64,000 nucleotides of DNA. Origin: Micromonospora cathayae (GTDB lineage Bacteria; Actinomycetota; Actinomycetes; Mycobacteriales; Micromonosporaceae). Each line of letters starts with the position of its first letter. Position 1 is the stretch's first letter. The notes under the pieces were generated by a model. That model saw only the letters and a program-made list of their open reading frames with translations, did not search any database and was not told the origin of the DNA. Shown here piece by piece: positions 53,846 to 62,531 of this stretch. Position numbers and translations under genes: made by a program. Where the stretch lies: NCBI RefSeq assembly GCF_028993575.1, contig NZ_CP118615.1, positions 5,051,001 through 5,115,000 of the forward strand, given 5' to 3'.

Positions 53846-55059
53846 CGCAGCACTCCCCGGTCTCGCAGCGCGGCGAGTCGGTCCGCGCTGATGCCCAGTT
53901 CCCCGCCGAGCACCTCGTCGGTGTCGGCGCCCACGTCCCGTCCGGTGAAACGGATCTCACCGGGGGTGGCGCTCATCCGGAACAGCACGTTCTGCATCCG
54001 GATGTGGCCCAGGTCCGGGTCGGGGACCTGGGTGATCATGTCCAGCGCCTGGACCTGCGGGTCGGCCAGGAGTTCGTCCGGCGCGTACACCGGGGCCACG
54101 GCGGCCCCGGCGGCGGTGAACGACTCGATCACGTCGTCCCGGGTCCGCTCGCCGATCCAGCCGGCCACGTACCCGTCGAGCAGGTCGGCGTGCCGGGCCC
54201 GGCCGGCGCCGGTGGCGAACCACTCCTCGGCGATCACCTCGGGGTGCCCGACCAGGGTCAGCACCCGTTCGGCGATGGAGTTCGCCGAGGTGGAGATGGC
54301 CACCCAGTGCCCGTCGGAGGTCTGGTACGTGTTGCGCGGCGCGTTGTTCAGCGACCGGTTGCCGGTGCGCTGCTGGACCACGCCGAGCTGGTCGACGTAG
54401 ATCACGCTCGGCCCGACCGCCGTCATGATCGGTTCCAGGATGTCCAGGTCGATCTCCTGGCCGGTGCCGTCGCCGGTGGCCCGCGCGTAGAGGGCGGTCA
54501 GCACCGCCGTCGCGCCGGTGATCCCGGCGATCGAGTCGGCCAGCCCGAAGGCGGGCAGCATCGGCGGCCCGTCCGGCATCCCGGTGAGGTGGGCGAAGCC
54601 GCTCATCGACTCGGCGAGGGTGCCGAACCCGGGCCGGGCGGCGTACGGGCCGGTCTGCCCGAAGCCGGTGACCCGCAGCAGGACCAGCCCGGGGTTGAGC
54701 GCCCGCAGGTCCGCCCAGCCCAGGCCCCAGCGTTCCAGGGTGCCGGGGCGGAAGTTCTCCACCACCACGTCGGCGGTGCGGACCAGTTCCCGGAAGATCT
54801 CCTGACCCTCCGGGTCGCCGAGGTAGAGCCCGACGGTCCGCTTGTTCCGGCCGATCATCTTCCACCAGAGACCGACGCCGTTCTTGCTGAGGCCGTGGCC
54901 CCGCATGCCGTCACCGTGCCGCGGGTGCTCGATCTTGATCACGTCGGCGCCGAAGTCGCCGAGGATCTGGCAGGTCAACGGACCCGCCAGGATCGTCGAC
55001 ACGTCGAGCACCCGGACCCCTTCGAGCGCCCGTCGGCTCCGCGACTCCTGCCCGCCCAC
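53842..55059 (-). CDS. CaiB/BaiF class III CoA-transferase
   Basis: The 405-residue protein starts at a GTG at 55059. It shows the family pattern VRVLDVSTILAGPLTCQILGDFGADVIKIEHP, NKRTVGLYLGDPEGQEIF, VVVENFRPGTLERWGLG and the catalytic D175 (FGLADSIAGITGA). It transfers CoA between carboxylic acids, probably activating the pathway acid. As first gene of the operon it lies 40 bases downstream of a perfect GGAAC-GGC-GTTCC palindrome. Confidence 0.92.
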   Translation of the reverse strand: MGGQESRSRRALEGVRVLDVSTILAGPLTCQILGDFGADVIKIEHPRHGDGMRGHGLSKNGVGLWWKMIGRNKRTVGLYLGDPEGQEIFRELVRTADVVVENFRPGTLERWGLGWADLRALNPGLVLLRVTGFGQTGPYAARPGFGTLAESMSGFAHLTGMPDGPPMLPAFGLADSIAGITGATAVLTALYARATGDGTGQEIDLDILEPIMTAVGPSVIYVDQLGVVQQRTGNRSLNNAPRNTYQTSDGHWVAISTSANSIAERVLTLVGHPEVIAEEWFATGAGRARHADLLDGYVAGWIGERTRDDVIESFTAAGAAVAPVYAPDELLADPQVQALDMITQVPDPDLGHIRMQNVLFRMSATPGEIRFTGRDVGADTDEVLGGELGISADRLAALRDRGVLR

Positions 55060-55098
55060 TCGGTCCCACTTCCGTCGTCCGAAGCCGTTCCGTTGATA

Positions 55099-55111
55099 GG
55101 AACGGCGTTCC
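55099..55111. promoter_or_regulatory. IclR-type operator (GGAAC-GGC-GTTCC)
   Basis: A perfect 5-3-5 palindrome, extended by one flanking pair (A/T), 40 bases upstream of the CoA-transferase start. It is the most symmetrical of the six related sites. Confidence 0.72.
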
Positions 55112-55151
55112 TCGAACGGTACCGAGTGACGGACCCGCTGGTCAAGGAGAT

Positions 55152-55191
55152 GGAACAGCGGTCAGCCAGGCGGAACAGCGGTCAGCGGCGG
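55152..55191. repeat. two 20-bp tandem copies at a gene 3' end
   Basis: GGAACAGCGGTCAGC occurs at 55152 and again at 55172, a 20-base period. The second copy contains the stop codon of the iron-type binding protein (55182-55184). The repeats also contain GGAACAGC, matching half of the operator at 46940. Confidence 0.75.
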
Positions 55192-56174
55192 AGGTCACGC
55201 AGGTACCGGGCGAACTTCTCCAGCCCGTCGATGTTGCGCGGGCTGGAGATCCCCTCGTTGTAGTCGAGGACGAAGAACCGGTCGTTGACCACGGCCGGCA
55301 GGTTCCTCGTGGTCGGGAACGACCGGAGGAAGGCGATCTTCTCCGCCGCCGGCTTGTCGCCGTAGTCGAGGATCACGATGACCTCCGGCTGGGCCTGCAC
55401 CACGGCCTCCCAGCTCACCTGGGTCCACCGGGCGTCCAGGTCGGCGAAGATGTTCCGGCCCCCGGCGAAGGAGATGATGTCGGTCGGCGGCACCTGCCGA
55501 CCGGCGGTGAACGGCTGGTCGGTGCCGGAGTCGTAGAGGAACACCGGCAGCCGCTCCGCCGGGGCCTGGGCCGTCACGGCGGCCACCCGCTGCCGGTAGC
55601 CGCGGACCAGGTCCGCGGCCCGGTCCGGCACCCCGAAGATCCGGCCGAGCCGCTCCAGGTCGGTGTAGAGCCCCTCGAACGGGGCGACCCGCTCCGGGAA
55701 GCCCGGATAGTTGAAGCAGGACTCGGTGTGCAGGAAGCTCTGGATGCCGAGGGAGTCGAGGATCTCCGGGGTGATGCCGCGCTTGTCACTGAAGCCGGAG
55801 TTCCAGCCGGCCACCACCAGGTCCGCCCGCTCGTGCACGACCAGTTCCTTGTTGAGCAGGTCGTCGCTGAGGAACGTCACCCGGGCGTACTCGGCGGCCC
55901 AGGGCGAGCCGGTCACCGGCGGGTTGGCCGGCGGCATCACGTACCCGTGCACGTGCGCGGTCAGGCCGAGCGCGAACAGCTTGTCGGCGCTGCCGCCCTC
56001 GTAGACGACGGCCCGCTTCGGGGTGGTGTACTCCACCTGCTCGCCGCAGCGCGGCACGGTGACCGTGCCGGCCCCGGCACCGGCGTCGGTCACCTCCGCG
56101 CCGCAGGCGGTGAGCAGCAGGACGGCGGTCAGGCCGGCAGCCAGAGCGGCCCGGCTGGACGGGTGGAAGGTCAC
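55182..56174 (-). CDS. siderophore/metal-chelate ABC binding lipoprotein (FecB-like)
   Basis: The GTG at 56174 with GGAG upstream gives 330 residues. The signal peptide ends at the lipobox LLTAC (C24). The sequence follows class III metal-chelate binding proteins: KRAVVYEGGSADKLFALGL, ADLVVAGWNSGFSDKRGIT, ILDSLGIQSFLHTESC, PTDIISFAGGRNIFADLDARWTQVSWEAVVQAQPEVIVILDYG. It is the last gene of the leftward exporter-importer unit. It probably captures the metal-loaded product of the divergent biosynthetic genes. Confidence 0.92.
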   Translation of the reverse strand: MTFHPSSRAALAAGLTAVLLLTACGAEVTDAGAGAGTVTVPRCGEQVEYTTPKRAVVYEGGSADKLFALGLTAHVHGYVMPPANPPVTGSPWAAEYARVTFLSDDLLNKELVVHERADLVVAGWNSGFSDKRGITPEILDSLGIQSFLHTESCFNYPGFPERVAPFEGLYTDLERLGRIFGVPDRAADLVRGYRQRVAAVTAQAPAERLPVFLYDSGTDQPFTAGRQVPPTDIISFAGGRNIFADLDARWTQVSWEAVVQAQPEVIVILDYGDKPAAEKIAFLRSFPTTRNLPAVVNDRFFVLDYNEGISSPRNIDGLEKFARYLRDLRR

Positions 56175-56248
56175 AGTCGTTTCTCCGTATCGGGGGTCGG
56201 GAATCGGGGCAGGTCAGACCCGGGGCAGGACGGGGCAGGGTGCGGGGG

Positions 56249-57037
56249 TCAGGGCAGGTCGGGCGGGGTGCGCAGGGAGTAGAGGAGCTGCGGGTCGCCG
56301 GTGAGCGGGTGGGCGACCACCGTGGCGGCCACCCCGAAGACGTCCCGGATCAGCTCCGGGGTGAGCACCTCCCACGGGGTGCCGACGGCGACCAACGCGC
56401 CGTGCGCCAGCACGCCGATCCGGTCGCAGGTGGCGGCGGCCAGGTTCAGGTCGTGCAGCACCACCAGTACGGTGACCTCGGTGCCCCGCAGCAGGGACAG
56501 CAGCTCGATCTGGTGCCGTACGTCGAGGTGGTTGGTCGGTTCGTCGAGCACCAGCAGTTCGGGTTCCTGGACCAGCGCGCGGGCCACCAGGACCCGCTGC
56601 CGTTCCCCGCCGGAGAGGCCGAGCACGCCCCGGTCGGCGAGGTGGTCGACGCCGAGCCGGGCCATCGCCGCCGCGCAGAGCTCCCGTTCGCGCGGGCTGA
56701 GGGCCCGGTTGCCGCGCAGGTGCGGGGCGCGCCCGAGGGCCACCACCTCGGCGACGGTGAAGTCCAGGTCGGTGCCGCCGTCCTGGGTGAGCGCGGCGAC
56801 CGTGCGGGCGCTGTCCCGCAGCGCCAGCGTGGCGAGATCGGCCCCGCCGACGCGGACCACCCCCCGGGTCGGCCGCAGCGCCCGGTAGACGCAGCGCAGC
56901 GCGGTGGACTTGCCGGAGCCGTTCGGCCCGACCAGACCCACCGTCTCGCCCCGGCCGACGGTGAGGCACAGGTCGTGGACGAGCCGCCGGCCGTCCAGGG
57001 TGACGGTCACGGCGTCCAGGTGCAGGTCCATGGTCAC
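56249..57037 (-). CDS. siderophore ABC importer ATPase (FecE/FepC-like)
   Basis: The GTG at 57037 overlaps the permease stop (GTGA), giving 262 residues; an ATG follows at 57031. Walker A GPNGSGKST, signature LSGGERQR and Walker B LLVLDEPTNHLD are intact and fit the FepC class. It powers uptake through the neighbouring permease. Confidence 0.94.
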   Translation of the reverse strand: MTMDLHLDAVTVTLDGRRLVHDLCLTVGRGETVGLVGPNGSGKSTALRCVYRALRPTRGVVRVGGADLATLALRDSARTVAALTQDGGTDLDFTVAEVVALGRAPHLRGNRALSPRERELCAAAMARLGVDHLADRGVLGLSGGERQRVLVARALVQEPELLVLDEPTNHLDVRHQIELLSLLRGTEVTVLVVLHDLNLAAATCDRIGVLAHGALVAVGTPWEVLTPELIRDVFGVAATVVAHPLTGDPQLLYSLRTPPDLP

Positions 57038-58185
57038 CGCCCGCCGAACAGGTAGGCCCGCCGGCGCATCAGGGCGATGAAGACCGGCACCCCGACCAGG
57101 GCGGTGATCACGCCGAGGGGAAGTTCCCGGGGTGCCACCACGGTCCGGGACAGCAGGTCGACCCAGACCATGAACAGCGCCCCGGCCAGGGGGGTGACGG
57201 CGAGGACCCGGGCGTGGGTGGCGCCGACCACGATCCGGACCAGGTGCGGCAGTACCAGCCCGACGAAGGCGATCGCCCCGCTGACCGCGACCACCGCCCC
57301 GGTGACCAGCGCGGTGAGGACGAACAGCCCGGTGCGGGTCCGGCCGCTGTCGACGCCGAGGCTGGCGGCCGTCTCGTCGCCGAAGGTCAGCACGTCAAGC
57401 GTCCGGCTGTGGCGGTGCAGCAGGACGACCCCGACGAGGACCACCACGGCGACCGGCGGCAGCGTCCCCCAGGTGGCCGCGCCGAACCCGCCCATCGACC
57501 AGAACAGCAGGGTGGCGGTCGCCTCGCTGTCCGGGGAGAGGTACACGATCACCGCCATCATGGACTGGAAGCCGAACGACAGCACCACCCCGGTGAGCAC
57601 CAGCCGCAGCGGGGTGAGTCCGGCCCGGCTCCGGGCGGCCAGGAAGACCAGCGCGGTGGCGACGAGCGCGCCGACGAACGCCCCGACCGAGACGGCGTAG
57701 CCGCCGGCCGCGGCGAGCCCACCGGTCACGGTGACCGCGACCGCGCCGACCGACGCGCCGGAGGACACCCCCAGCACGTACGGGTCGGCGAGCGCGTTGC
57801 GTACCAGGGCCTGCACCGCGACCCCGACCGCGCCGAGGCCGGCGCCGACGCAGGCGGCGAGGAGCACCCGGGGGGTACGGATCTGCCAGACGATCTGGTA
57901 GCGGGTCACCTCGTCGGCGGTGATGGTGCCGCCGGTGAGCCCGGCCCAGAGGTAGCGGGCGGTGTCGGCGGGCGGCACCGGGGCCGCGCCCGACCCGATC
58001 ACCACCAGCACCGAACCGGCCAGCGCGACCAGCAGGACGGGCACCACCAGCGCCGGGGTGGCCCACCCGCGGCCGGGCGCGGCCCCGGGGCGGTCCTGGC
58101 GGCGGGTCGGGCCGCCCGGCGCGACGCCGGCCGGGGACGGGAGTTGACGCGGGAGCACCCGACCACTCCGATCATGAGTTCTCAC
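57034..58185 (-). CDS. siderophore ABC importer permease (FecCD family)
   Basis: The GTG at 58185 overlaps the exporter stop, giving 383 residues with an unusual 45-residue Arg/Pro-rich cytoplasmic start. About nine to ten membrane helices follow. FecCD blocks include RTPRVLLAACVGAGLGAVGVAVQALVRNALADPYVLGVSSGAS-type segments, GAIAFVGLVLPHLVRIVVG and RELPLGVITALVGVPVFIALM. Only one permease gene is present, so it should work as a homodimer. Confidence 0.93.
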   Translation of the reverse strand: MRTHDRSGRVLPRQLPSPAGVAPGGPTRRQDRPGAAPGRGWATPALVVPVLLVALAGSVLVVIGSGAAPVPPADTARYLWAGLTGGTITADEVTRYQIVWQIRTPRVLLAACVGAGLGAVGVAVQALVRNALADPYVLGVSSGASVGAVAVTVTGGLAAAGGYAVSVGAFVGALVATALVFLAARSRAGLTPLRLVLTGVVLSFGFQSMMAVIVYLSPDSEATATLLFWSMGGFGAATWGTLPPVAVVVLVGVVLLHRHSRTLDVLTFGDETAASLGVDSGRTRTGLFVLTALVTGAVVAVSGAIAFVGLVLPHLVRIVVGATHARVLAVTPLAGALFMVWVDLLSRTVVAPRELPLGVITALVGVPVFIALMRRRAYLFGGR

Positions 58186-59597
58186 CGGCGGCGGGCCGTC
58201 CCGGTCGCACCCGGACCGGCGGTCCCGGGGCCGGCGGCCGCGTCGTCCCGGGACCGTGTCGGGGTCGGGGTCGGGGTCGGGGTCGGTGCCGGGGTCGGGC
58301 GGGAGAAGTCCCGTGCCCCGGGCACCCGGGCGGCCAGCACCGGCGCCACAAGACACACCAGGGCGCAGCACCCGAGGACGACCGGCGCGCCGAACGCGTC
58401 GGCCGCCGGGGCGACGAGCGCCAGACCGACCGGGGCCAGGCCGTAGGAGAGCAGGAAGTCCAGGCTGGAGACCCGGGCCAGCCGGTCCGGGTGCACCTCC
58501 CGTTGGATGGCGGTGAACCAGGGGACGTTGAACAGTTCGATGCCGACCCCGGCCAGCACGTACGCCGTCACCAGCACCACCGCCGGCACGTCGAGGAGCA
58601 GGCTCAGCGGCGCGAAGGCGTAGGCGGCCAACCCGGCCAGCGCGCCCCAGCCCCGGGCCGCCGGCTGCCACCGGGCCACCAGCACCGCCCCGGCCAGGGC
58701 TCCCACCGCGTACCCGGTCAGCACCGCGGCCAGCACCGCCTCGGTGCCGTACCGGTCCCGGCTGACCAGCGGCAGCAGCACGCCGGTAGCGGAGTAGCCG
58801 GTGGCGATGACGGCGGTGAGCGCCCCCAGCCCACCCAGGAACCAGGGGTGCCGGCGCGCCTCGCGGAGCCCGTCGGTGAACTCGGCGACGAAACCGGCCC
58901 GGGATGCCCGGCCGACCGGCGTGGCCCGCTCCGACGTGGCCCGCTCCGGCGTGGTTCGTTCCGCCTGGTCGTGCCCTGGCGTCGCCCGCCCCGGCCGTCC
59001 CCGGCCCGGCGGTGGGACCAGGGCGGCCAGCAGCCAGAGCACGCCGATGCCGAACAGCAGCGACCCCACCTCGACGACGGTGGCGAGCAGGGCCACCAGG
59101 GCCGGGGCGACCAGGGTGGTCACCCGTACCGCCAGGGTGATGGCCGCGTTGGCCCGCTGCCGACGGTCCTCGGTCACCACTTCCGCGGTGAGCGCCTGGA
59201 AGGCGGGGCGGCACGCCCCCTGCCCCGCGCCCATCACCGCGGCGGCCAGCGCCATCACCACCGTCGACCGTCCCATCGCGACGGCCAGCACCGGGCTCGC
59301 CGACGCGGCGGCCAGGCCGGACCAGAGCACCACCCGGCGACGGGAGAGCCGGTCGGCGAGCACGCCGCCCACCGGCACGGCGACGAGGAAACCGACGGTC
59401 CGGGCGGCCAGCACCAGACCGAGCCCGACCCCGGAGAGCCGACGGTCGAGCACGGCCAGCCCCAACACGAAGGGCAACGCCCAGGTGCCCAGGCCCGAGG
59501 CCGTGGTGCCCGTCCACAGGCGCAGGAACGCGGGGTCCCGCAGCACCGCCCGTCGTCCGGTGGACGCCGGGCCGGGGGACACCGAGATTGCTGTCAC
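58182..59597 (-). CDS. MFS exporter (EntS-like)
   Basis: I place the start at the GTG at 59597 with AAGGAG nine bases upstream, giving 471 residues. Twelve hydrophobic segments and LRLWTGTTASGLGTWALPFVLGLAVL, GVLADRLSRRRVVLWSGLAAA resemble DHA3/EntS siderophore exporters. A charged linker (about residues 190-220) has repeated ERAT units, and the C-terminus carries a TPTPTPTPT run. It is first in the leftward unit ahead of the uptake genes and is divergent from the biosynthetic genes, so it probably exports their product. Confidence 0.87.
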   Translation of the reverse strand: MTAISVSPGPASTGRRAVLRDPAFLRLWTGTTASGLGTWALPFVLGLAVLDRRLSGVGLGLVLAARTVGFLVAVPVGGVLADRLSRRRVVLWSGLAAASASPVLAVAMGRSTVVMALAAAVMGAGQGACRPAFQALTAEVVTEDRRQRANAAITLAVRVTTLVAPALVALLATVVEVGSLLFGIGVLWLLAALVPPPGRGRPGRATPGHDQAERTTPERATSERATPVGRASRAGFVAEFTDGLREARRHPWFLGGLGALTAVIATGYSATGVLLPLVSRDRYGTEAVLAAVLTGYAVGALAGAVLVARWQPAARGWGALAGLAAYAFAPLSLLLDVPAVVLVTAYVLAGVGIELFNVPWFTAIQREVHPDRLARVSSLDFLLSYGLAPVGLALVAPAADAFGAPVVLGCCALVCLVAPVLAARVPGARDFSRPTPAPTPTPTPTPTRSRDDAAAGPGTAGPGATGTARRR

Positions 59598-59713
59598 GAA
59601 CCGTCGCTCCTTCGTCGTACGCCGGAACCCGGGCACACCGGGCCGGCCACACCTCTCCCGCCGGCGCACCGAGACACGCTCGGTGACCGGTAGGACGCCG
59701 ACCGGAAGCCTAC

Positions 59714-59730
59714 ATGACAACGGTTGTCAT
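59714..59730. promoter_or_regulatory. Fur/Zur-type 7-1-7 palindrome
   Basis: ATGACAACGGTTGTCAT is a perfect 8-1-8 palindrome whose core TGACAAC-G-GTTGTCA has the 7-1-7 form of Fur-superfamily boxes (TGANAAN-N-NTTNTCA). It lies in the 298-base divergent region between exporter/importer and biosynthesis genes. Whether the regulator senses iron, zinc or another metal cannot be read from it. Confidence 0.72.
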
Positions 59731-59795
59731 AGTCTTCAACCCCCCGACCAGCCCGTCGCGGGTCGGGACCGGAGGATGTCGGGTGTTGACCGCAA

Positions 59796-59810
59796 TGAAA
59801 ACCATTCCTA
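59796..59810. promoter_or_regulatory. possible second, degenerate Zur-like box
   Basis: TGAAAACCATTCCTA matches the actinobacterial Zur consensus TGAAAATCATTTTCA as I remember it at 11 of 15 positions. It lies 86 bases before the methyltransferase start and just after a TTGACC that could be a -35 box. Confidence 0.4.
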
Positions 59811-59895
59811 TGATTCCCCATCGTGCACGCATCGTGACCCACAGTCGAGCCCGTCCGGCCGCGCGTCGGCGGACGACACCACACCAGGGAGCCGC

Positions 59896-60630
59896 ATGGA
59901 CCACACGACGACCGGACCGTCCCTTCTCGACGAGCTGCCACCACCCCTGCCGGCGGACCGGATCATCGCCCTCAACCAGCCCCGGGGCGACCTGCACACC
60001 GAACGCCGGTACGAGTGGAACGGCTGGGAGTTCGACGTACCGCCGGGAGTGTTCCTGCCCGGCGGTACCAGCCGGATGGTCCACGAACGACTTCTCGACG
60101 GCCGGATCCCGGTCGCCGGCCGGCGGTACGGCGCGATGGGCGTCGGCCTCGGCGTCGAGACGGTGGCCGCCGCGCACGCCGGTGCCGCCGAGATCTACGC
60201 GGTCGACGTCCACCCGCAGAGCGTGGCCACGGCGCAACGGCACCACCGGCGGCTCGCCGGCCACACCCCCGCGAGATTCGTCCCGGTGGTGGCGGACCTG
60301 TTCGACGGCTTCCCGGACGGGGTCCGGCTGGACGTGGTCACCTTCAACCCGCCCGCGGTCAGCCAGACCGTCAGCGACGATCCCGACGTGGTCCGCAACG
60401 TCTGCCGGGGCGCGCCCCTGCTGGCCGCCTTCTTCCGGCAACTCGCCGGCCGGGACGTGCTGGCCGCCGACGGTGAGGTGTTCCTCGTCGTCTCCAACAC
60501 CGCCGACCTGCCGACGATCGTGCGACACGCGCTCGACGCCGGGCTGACCCCCACCGTCGACCACGTGCACGACTGGCAGGACGGCGTGTTCACGTACCTG
60601 TTCCGGATCCGGCCCGGGGCGGACGCGTGA
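59896..60630 (+). CDS. SAM-dependent methyltransferase-like protein
   Basis: The ATG at 59896 with AGGGAG upstream gives 244 residues. A class I SAM site is visible as YGAMGVGLGVETVAAAHAGA and EIYAVDVHPQSVATAQRHHR, followed by VVTFNPPAVSQ, an NPP motif used by PrmC/HemK-type N-methyltransferases. The N-terminus (YEWNGWEFDVPPGVFLPGGTSR) also recalls that group. It is the first gene of a four-gene rightward unit (overlap GTGA with the DUF364 gene). N-methylation, or alkyl transfer, onto an amino-acid-derived metal ligand is a reasonable guess. Confidence 0.82.
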   Translation: MDHTTTGPSLLDELPPPLPADRIIALNQPRGDLHTERRYEWNGWEFDVPPGVFLPGGTSRMVHERLLDGRIPVAGRRYGAMGVGLGVETVAAAHAGAAEIYAVDVHPQSVATAQRHHRRLAGHTPARFVPVVADLFDGFPDGVRLDVVTFNPPAVSQTVSDDPDVVRNVCRGAPLLAAFFRQLAGRDVLAADGEVFLVVSNTADLPTIVRHALDAGLTPTVDHVHDWQDGVFTYLFRIRPGADA

Positions 60631-61547
60631 CCGCGCCACGCTGGACCGACCTGGGGCACCTGGTCGACGACGTGCTGGCCGGCCGGCTCGGCCCGGACCC
60701 GGCGACCACCGTCGCCACCAGCGTCTTCTGGCTGCACCACGGGACCCGCCTCGCCACCGGTGACACCACCTACCGCAACCAGTACGTCCTGGCGCGGTCG
60801 GGTCGGTCGTTCGGGGCCTGCGCGGTGGAGGCCGGCGAGGTCGACCCGGGGATCTGCGCGGACGCCTCCGGCCGGTCGCTGGCCGCCCTGATCACCGAGG
60901 GGCCGCCCGCCCTGCGGCTCGCCGCACTCGACGCCTACCTGGCCGAGCTACGGCCGCACCGGGACGCCACCGAGGCCGAACGGGTGACCCTGCCGGCCGG
61001 CCCGCCGCAGGTACGCGCCCGGGCCCGCGACGCGGCCGTCGCCGGGCTGCTCGACGTCGCGCCCGGGGCGAAGGTCGCCCTGATCGGCGTGGTCAACCCG
61101 CTGGTCGCGGCGATCCGGGACCGGGGCGCGGTCTGTCTGCCCTGCGATCTGCACCTGCGCACCACCCAGTGGGGCGAGCCGGTCAGCGACTCGGCGGCCG
61201 AGGTGCTCGCCGCCGCCGACGCGGTCGTGGCGACCGGGATGACCCTGGGCAACGGGTCGTTCGACCAGATCCTGCGGCACTGCCGGGACCGGTCCGTGCC
61301 GCTGGTCGTGTACGCGCAGACCGGCAGCGCGGTGGCGCGCGCCTTCCTGGGGGCCGGGGTGACCGCGCTGTCCGCCGAGCCCTTCCCGTTCTCCCAGTTC
61401 AGCGCCGACCCGACCGTGCTGTACCGGTACCGGGCCCCGGTGCCCCGCCCCGCCGATCCGCCGACCCGGCCCGCCGCGGCGACCCGATCCGACGCGGCGG
61501 GACCGGTGCCGGCCGGGCCGGCCCGCGACACCGACGGCCCGTCGTGA
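60627..61547 (+). CDS. DUF364 (putative heavy-metal chelation) Rossmann-like protein
   Basis: The GTG at 60627 overlaps the methyltransferase stop, giving 306 residues. An N-terminal DUF4213-like part (TYRNQYVLARSGRSFGACAVE) precedes the DUF364 domain with KVALIGVVNPLVAAIRDRG, AADAVVATGMTLGNGSFDQILRHC and SVPLVVYAQTGSAVARAFLGAGVTALS. The last 40 residues are a Pro/Ala-rich tail. DUF364 proteins recur beside metal-uptake genes. A role as metallochaperone or as a synthase in metallophore assembly is possible; nothing is proven. Confidence 0.83.
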   Translation: MTAPRWTDLGHLVDDVLAGRLGPDPATTVATSVFWLHHGTRLATGDTTYRNQYVLARSGRSFGACAVEAGEVDPGICADASGRSLAALITEGPPALRLAALDAYLAELRPHRDATEAERVTLPAGPPQVRARARDAAVAGLLDVAPGAKVALIGVVNPLVAAIRDRGAVCLPCDLHLRTTQWGEPVSDSAAEVLAAADAVVATGMTLGNGSFDQILRHCRDRSVPLVVYAQTGSAVARAFLGAGVTALSAEPFPFSQFSADPTVLYRYRAPVPRPADPPTRPAAATRSDAAGPVPAGPARDTDGPS

Positions 61548-62512
61548 CCGGCCCGGTCGGCACCGCGACCCGCCACCGGCGCGACGGCGGCCGGACCACC
61601 GGGTCCAGCGGGTTCGACGGGCCGGTCGGGGTCGGGCACGCGCCCTGCCACCACGGCGAGATCCTCCAGGGCGTCTTTCTCGACGCCGACGGACAGCCCT
61701 GCCGTGGGCTGGTCACCCTGCCGGTGCCCGGGACGGGCAGCACCGCCGCGTTCGTCCGCCGGCCGGGCAGCCCCGCCAACCGGCTGTCGGTCTGGCCCGC
61801 CGACCGGGACAAGGCGCGCCGGGCCGCCGCCATCGCGGTGGCCGAGTGCGCGGACCGGACCGGCGATCCGCCCTGCGGCGGCCGGCTCCGGGTACACGGC
61901 GACGTGCCGATCGGCATCGGCATGGGCTCCTCCACCAGCGACGTCATCGCGGCGGTCCGGGCGGTCGCGGCCAGTTTCGGGGTCCGGCTGCCGCCCGAGG
62001 TGGTGGCCCGGATCGCCGTCCGGGCGGAACGGGCCTGCGACCCGTTGATGCTGGACGGCACCGCGGCCCTGTTCGCCTCCCGGGAGGCCCGGGTACTGGA
62101 GGAGTTCGGCCGGCCACTGCCCGCCGTCGTGGTGCTCTCCTGCACCACCGGCGGCGGCCGGCCGGTGGACACCCTGACGCTACCCACCCAGCCCCGCCGG
62201 GAGGTCCCGGCGTACGAGGAGCTGCGGGCGGCCCTGCGGCAGGCGGTCGCCGCCGCCGACCTCGGGCTGCTCGGCCAGGTCAGCACCGAGAGCGCCCGAC
62301 GCAACCAGGCGCTGCTGGCCAAGCCGGAACTGGACCTGCTGGAACGGGTCGCGGCCGGTAGCGGGGCGGTCGGCGTACAGGTCGCGCACAGCGGCAACGT
62401 CGCCGGACTGCTCTTCGACCCGGCCGCGCCCGACCTGCCCGACCGGCTGCGCCGGGCCGCCCGACGCCTGGCGGCGCGGGGCCTGCCGGTGGGCCGGACC
62501 TTCGAGATCTGA
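61544..62512 (+). CDS. GHMP-family kinase, PduX (threonine kinase)-like
   Basis: The GTG at 61544 overlaps the DUF364 stop, giving 322 residues. GHMP motif 1 is replaced by a PduX-like GHAPCHHGEILQGVF (E39). The ATP-binding motif 2 is PIGIGMGSSTSD (122-133). Motif 3 is probably GVQVAHSGNVAGLLFD. PduX phosphorylates free L-threonine. Beside a PLP enzyme of the cysteine-synthase fold, this kinase probably makes an O-phospho-amino acid that the PLP enzyme uses as substrate, by analogy with the SbnI/SbnA pair in staphyloferrin B synthesis. That is inference. Confidence 0.82.
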   Translation: MTGPVGTATRHRRDGGRTTGSSGFDGPVGVGHAPCHHGEILQGVFLDADGQPCRGLVTLPVPGTGSTAAFVRRPGSPANRLSVWPADRDKARRAAAIAVAECADRTGDPPCGGRLRVHGDVPIGIGMGSSTSDVIAAVRAVAASFGVRLPPEVVARIAVRAERACDPLMLDGTAALFASREARVLEEFGRPLPAVVVLSCTTGGGRPVDTLTLPTQPRREVPAYEELRAALRQAVAAADLGLLGQVSTESARRNQALLAKPELDLLERVAAGSGAVGVQVAHSGNVAGLLFDPAAPDLPDRLRRAARRLAARGLPVGRTFEI

Positions 62513-62531
62513 GCCGGGAGGCGGACACACC

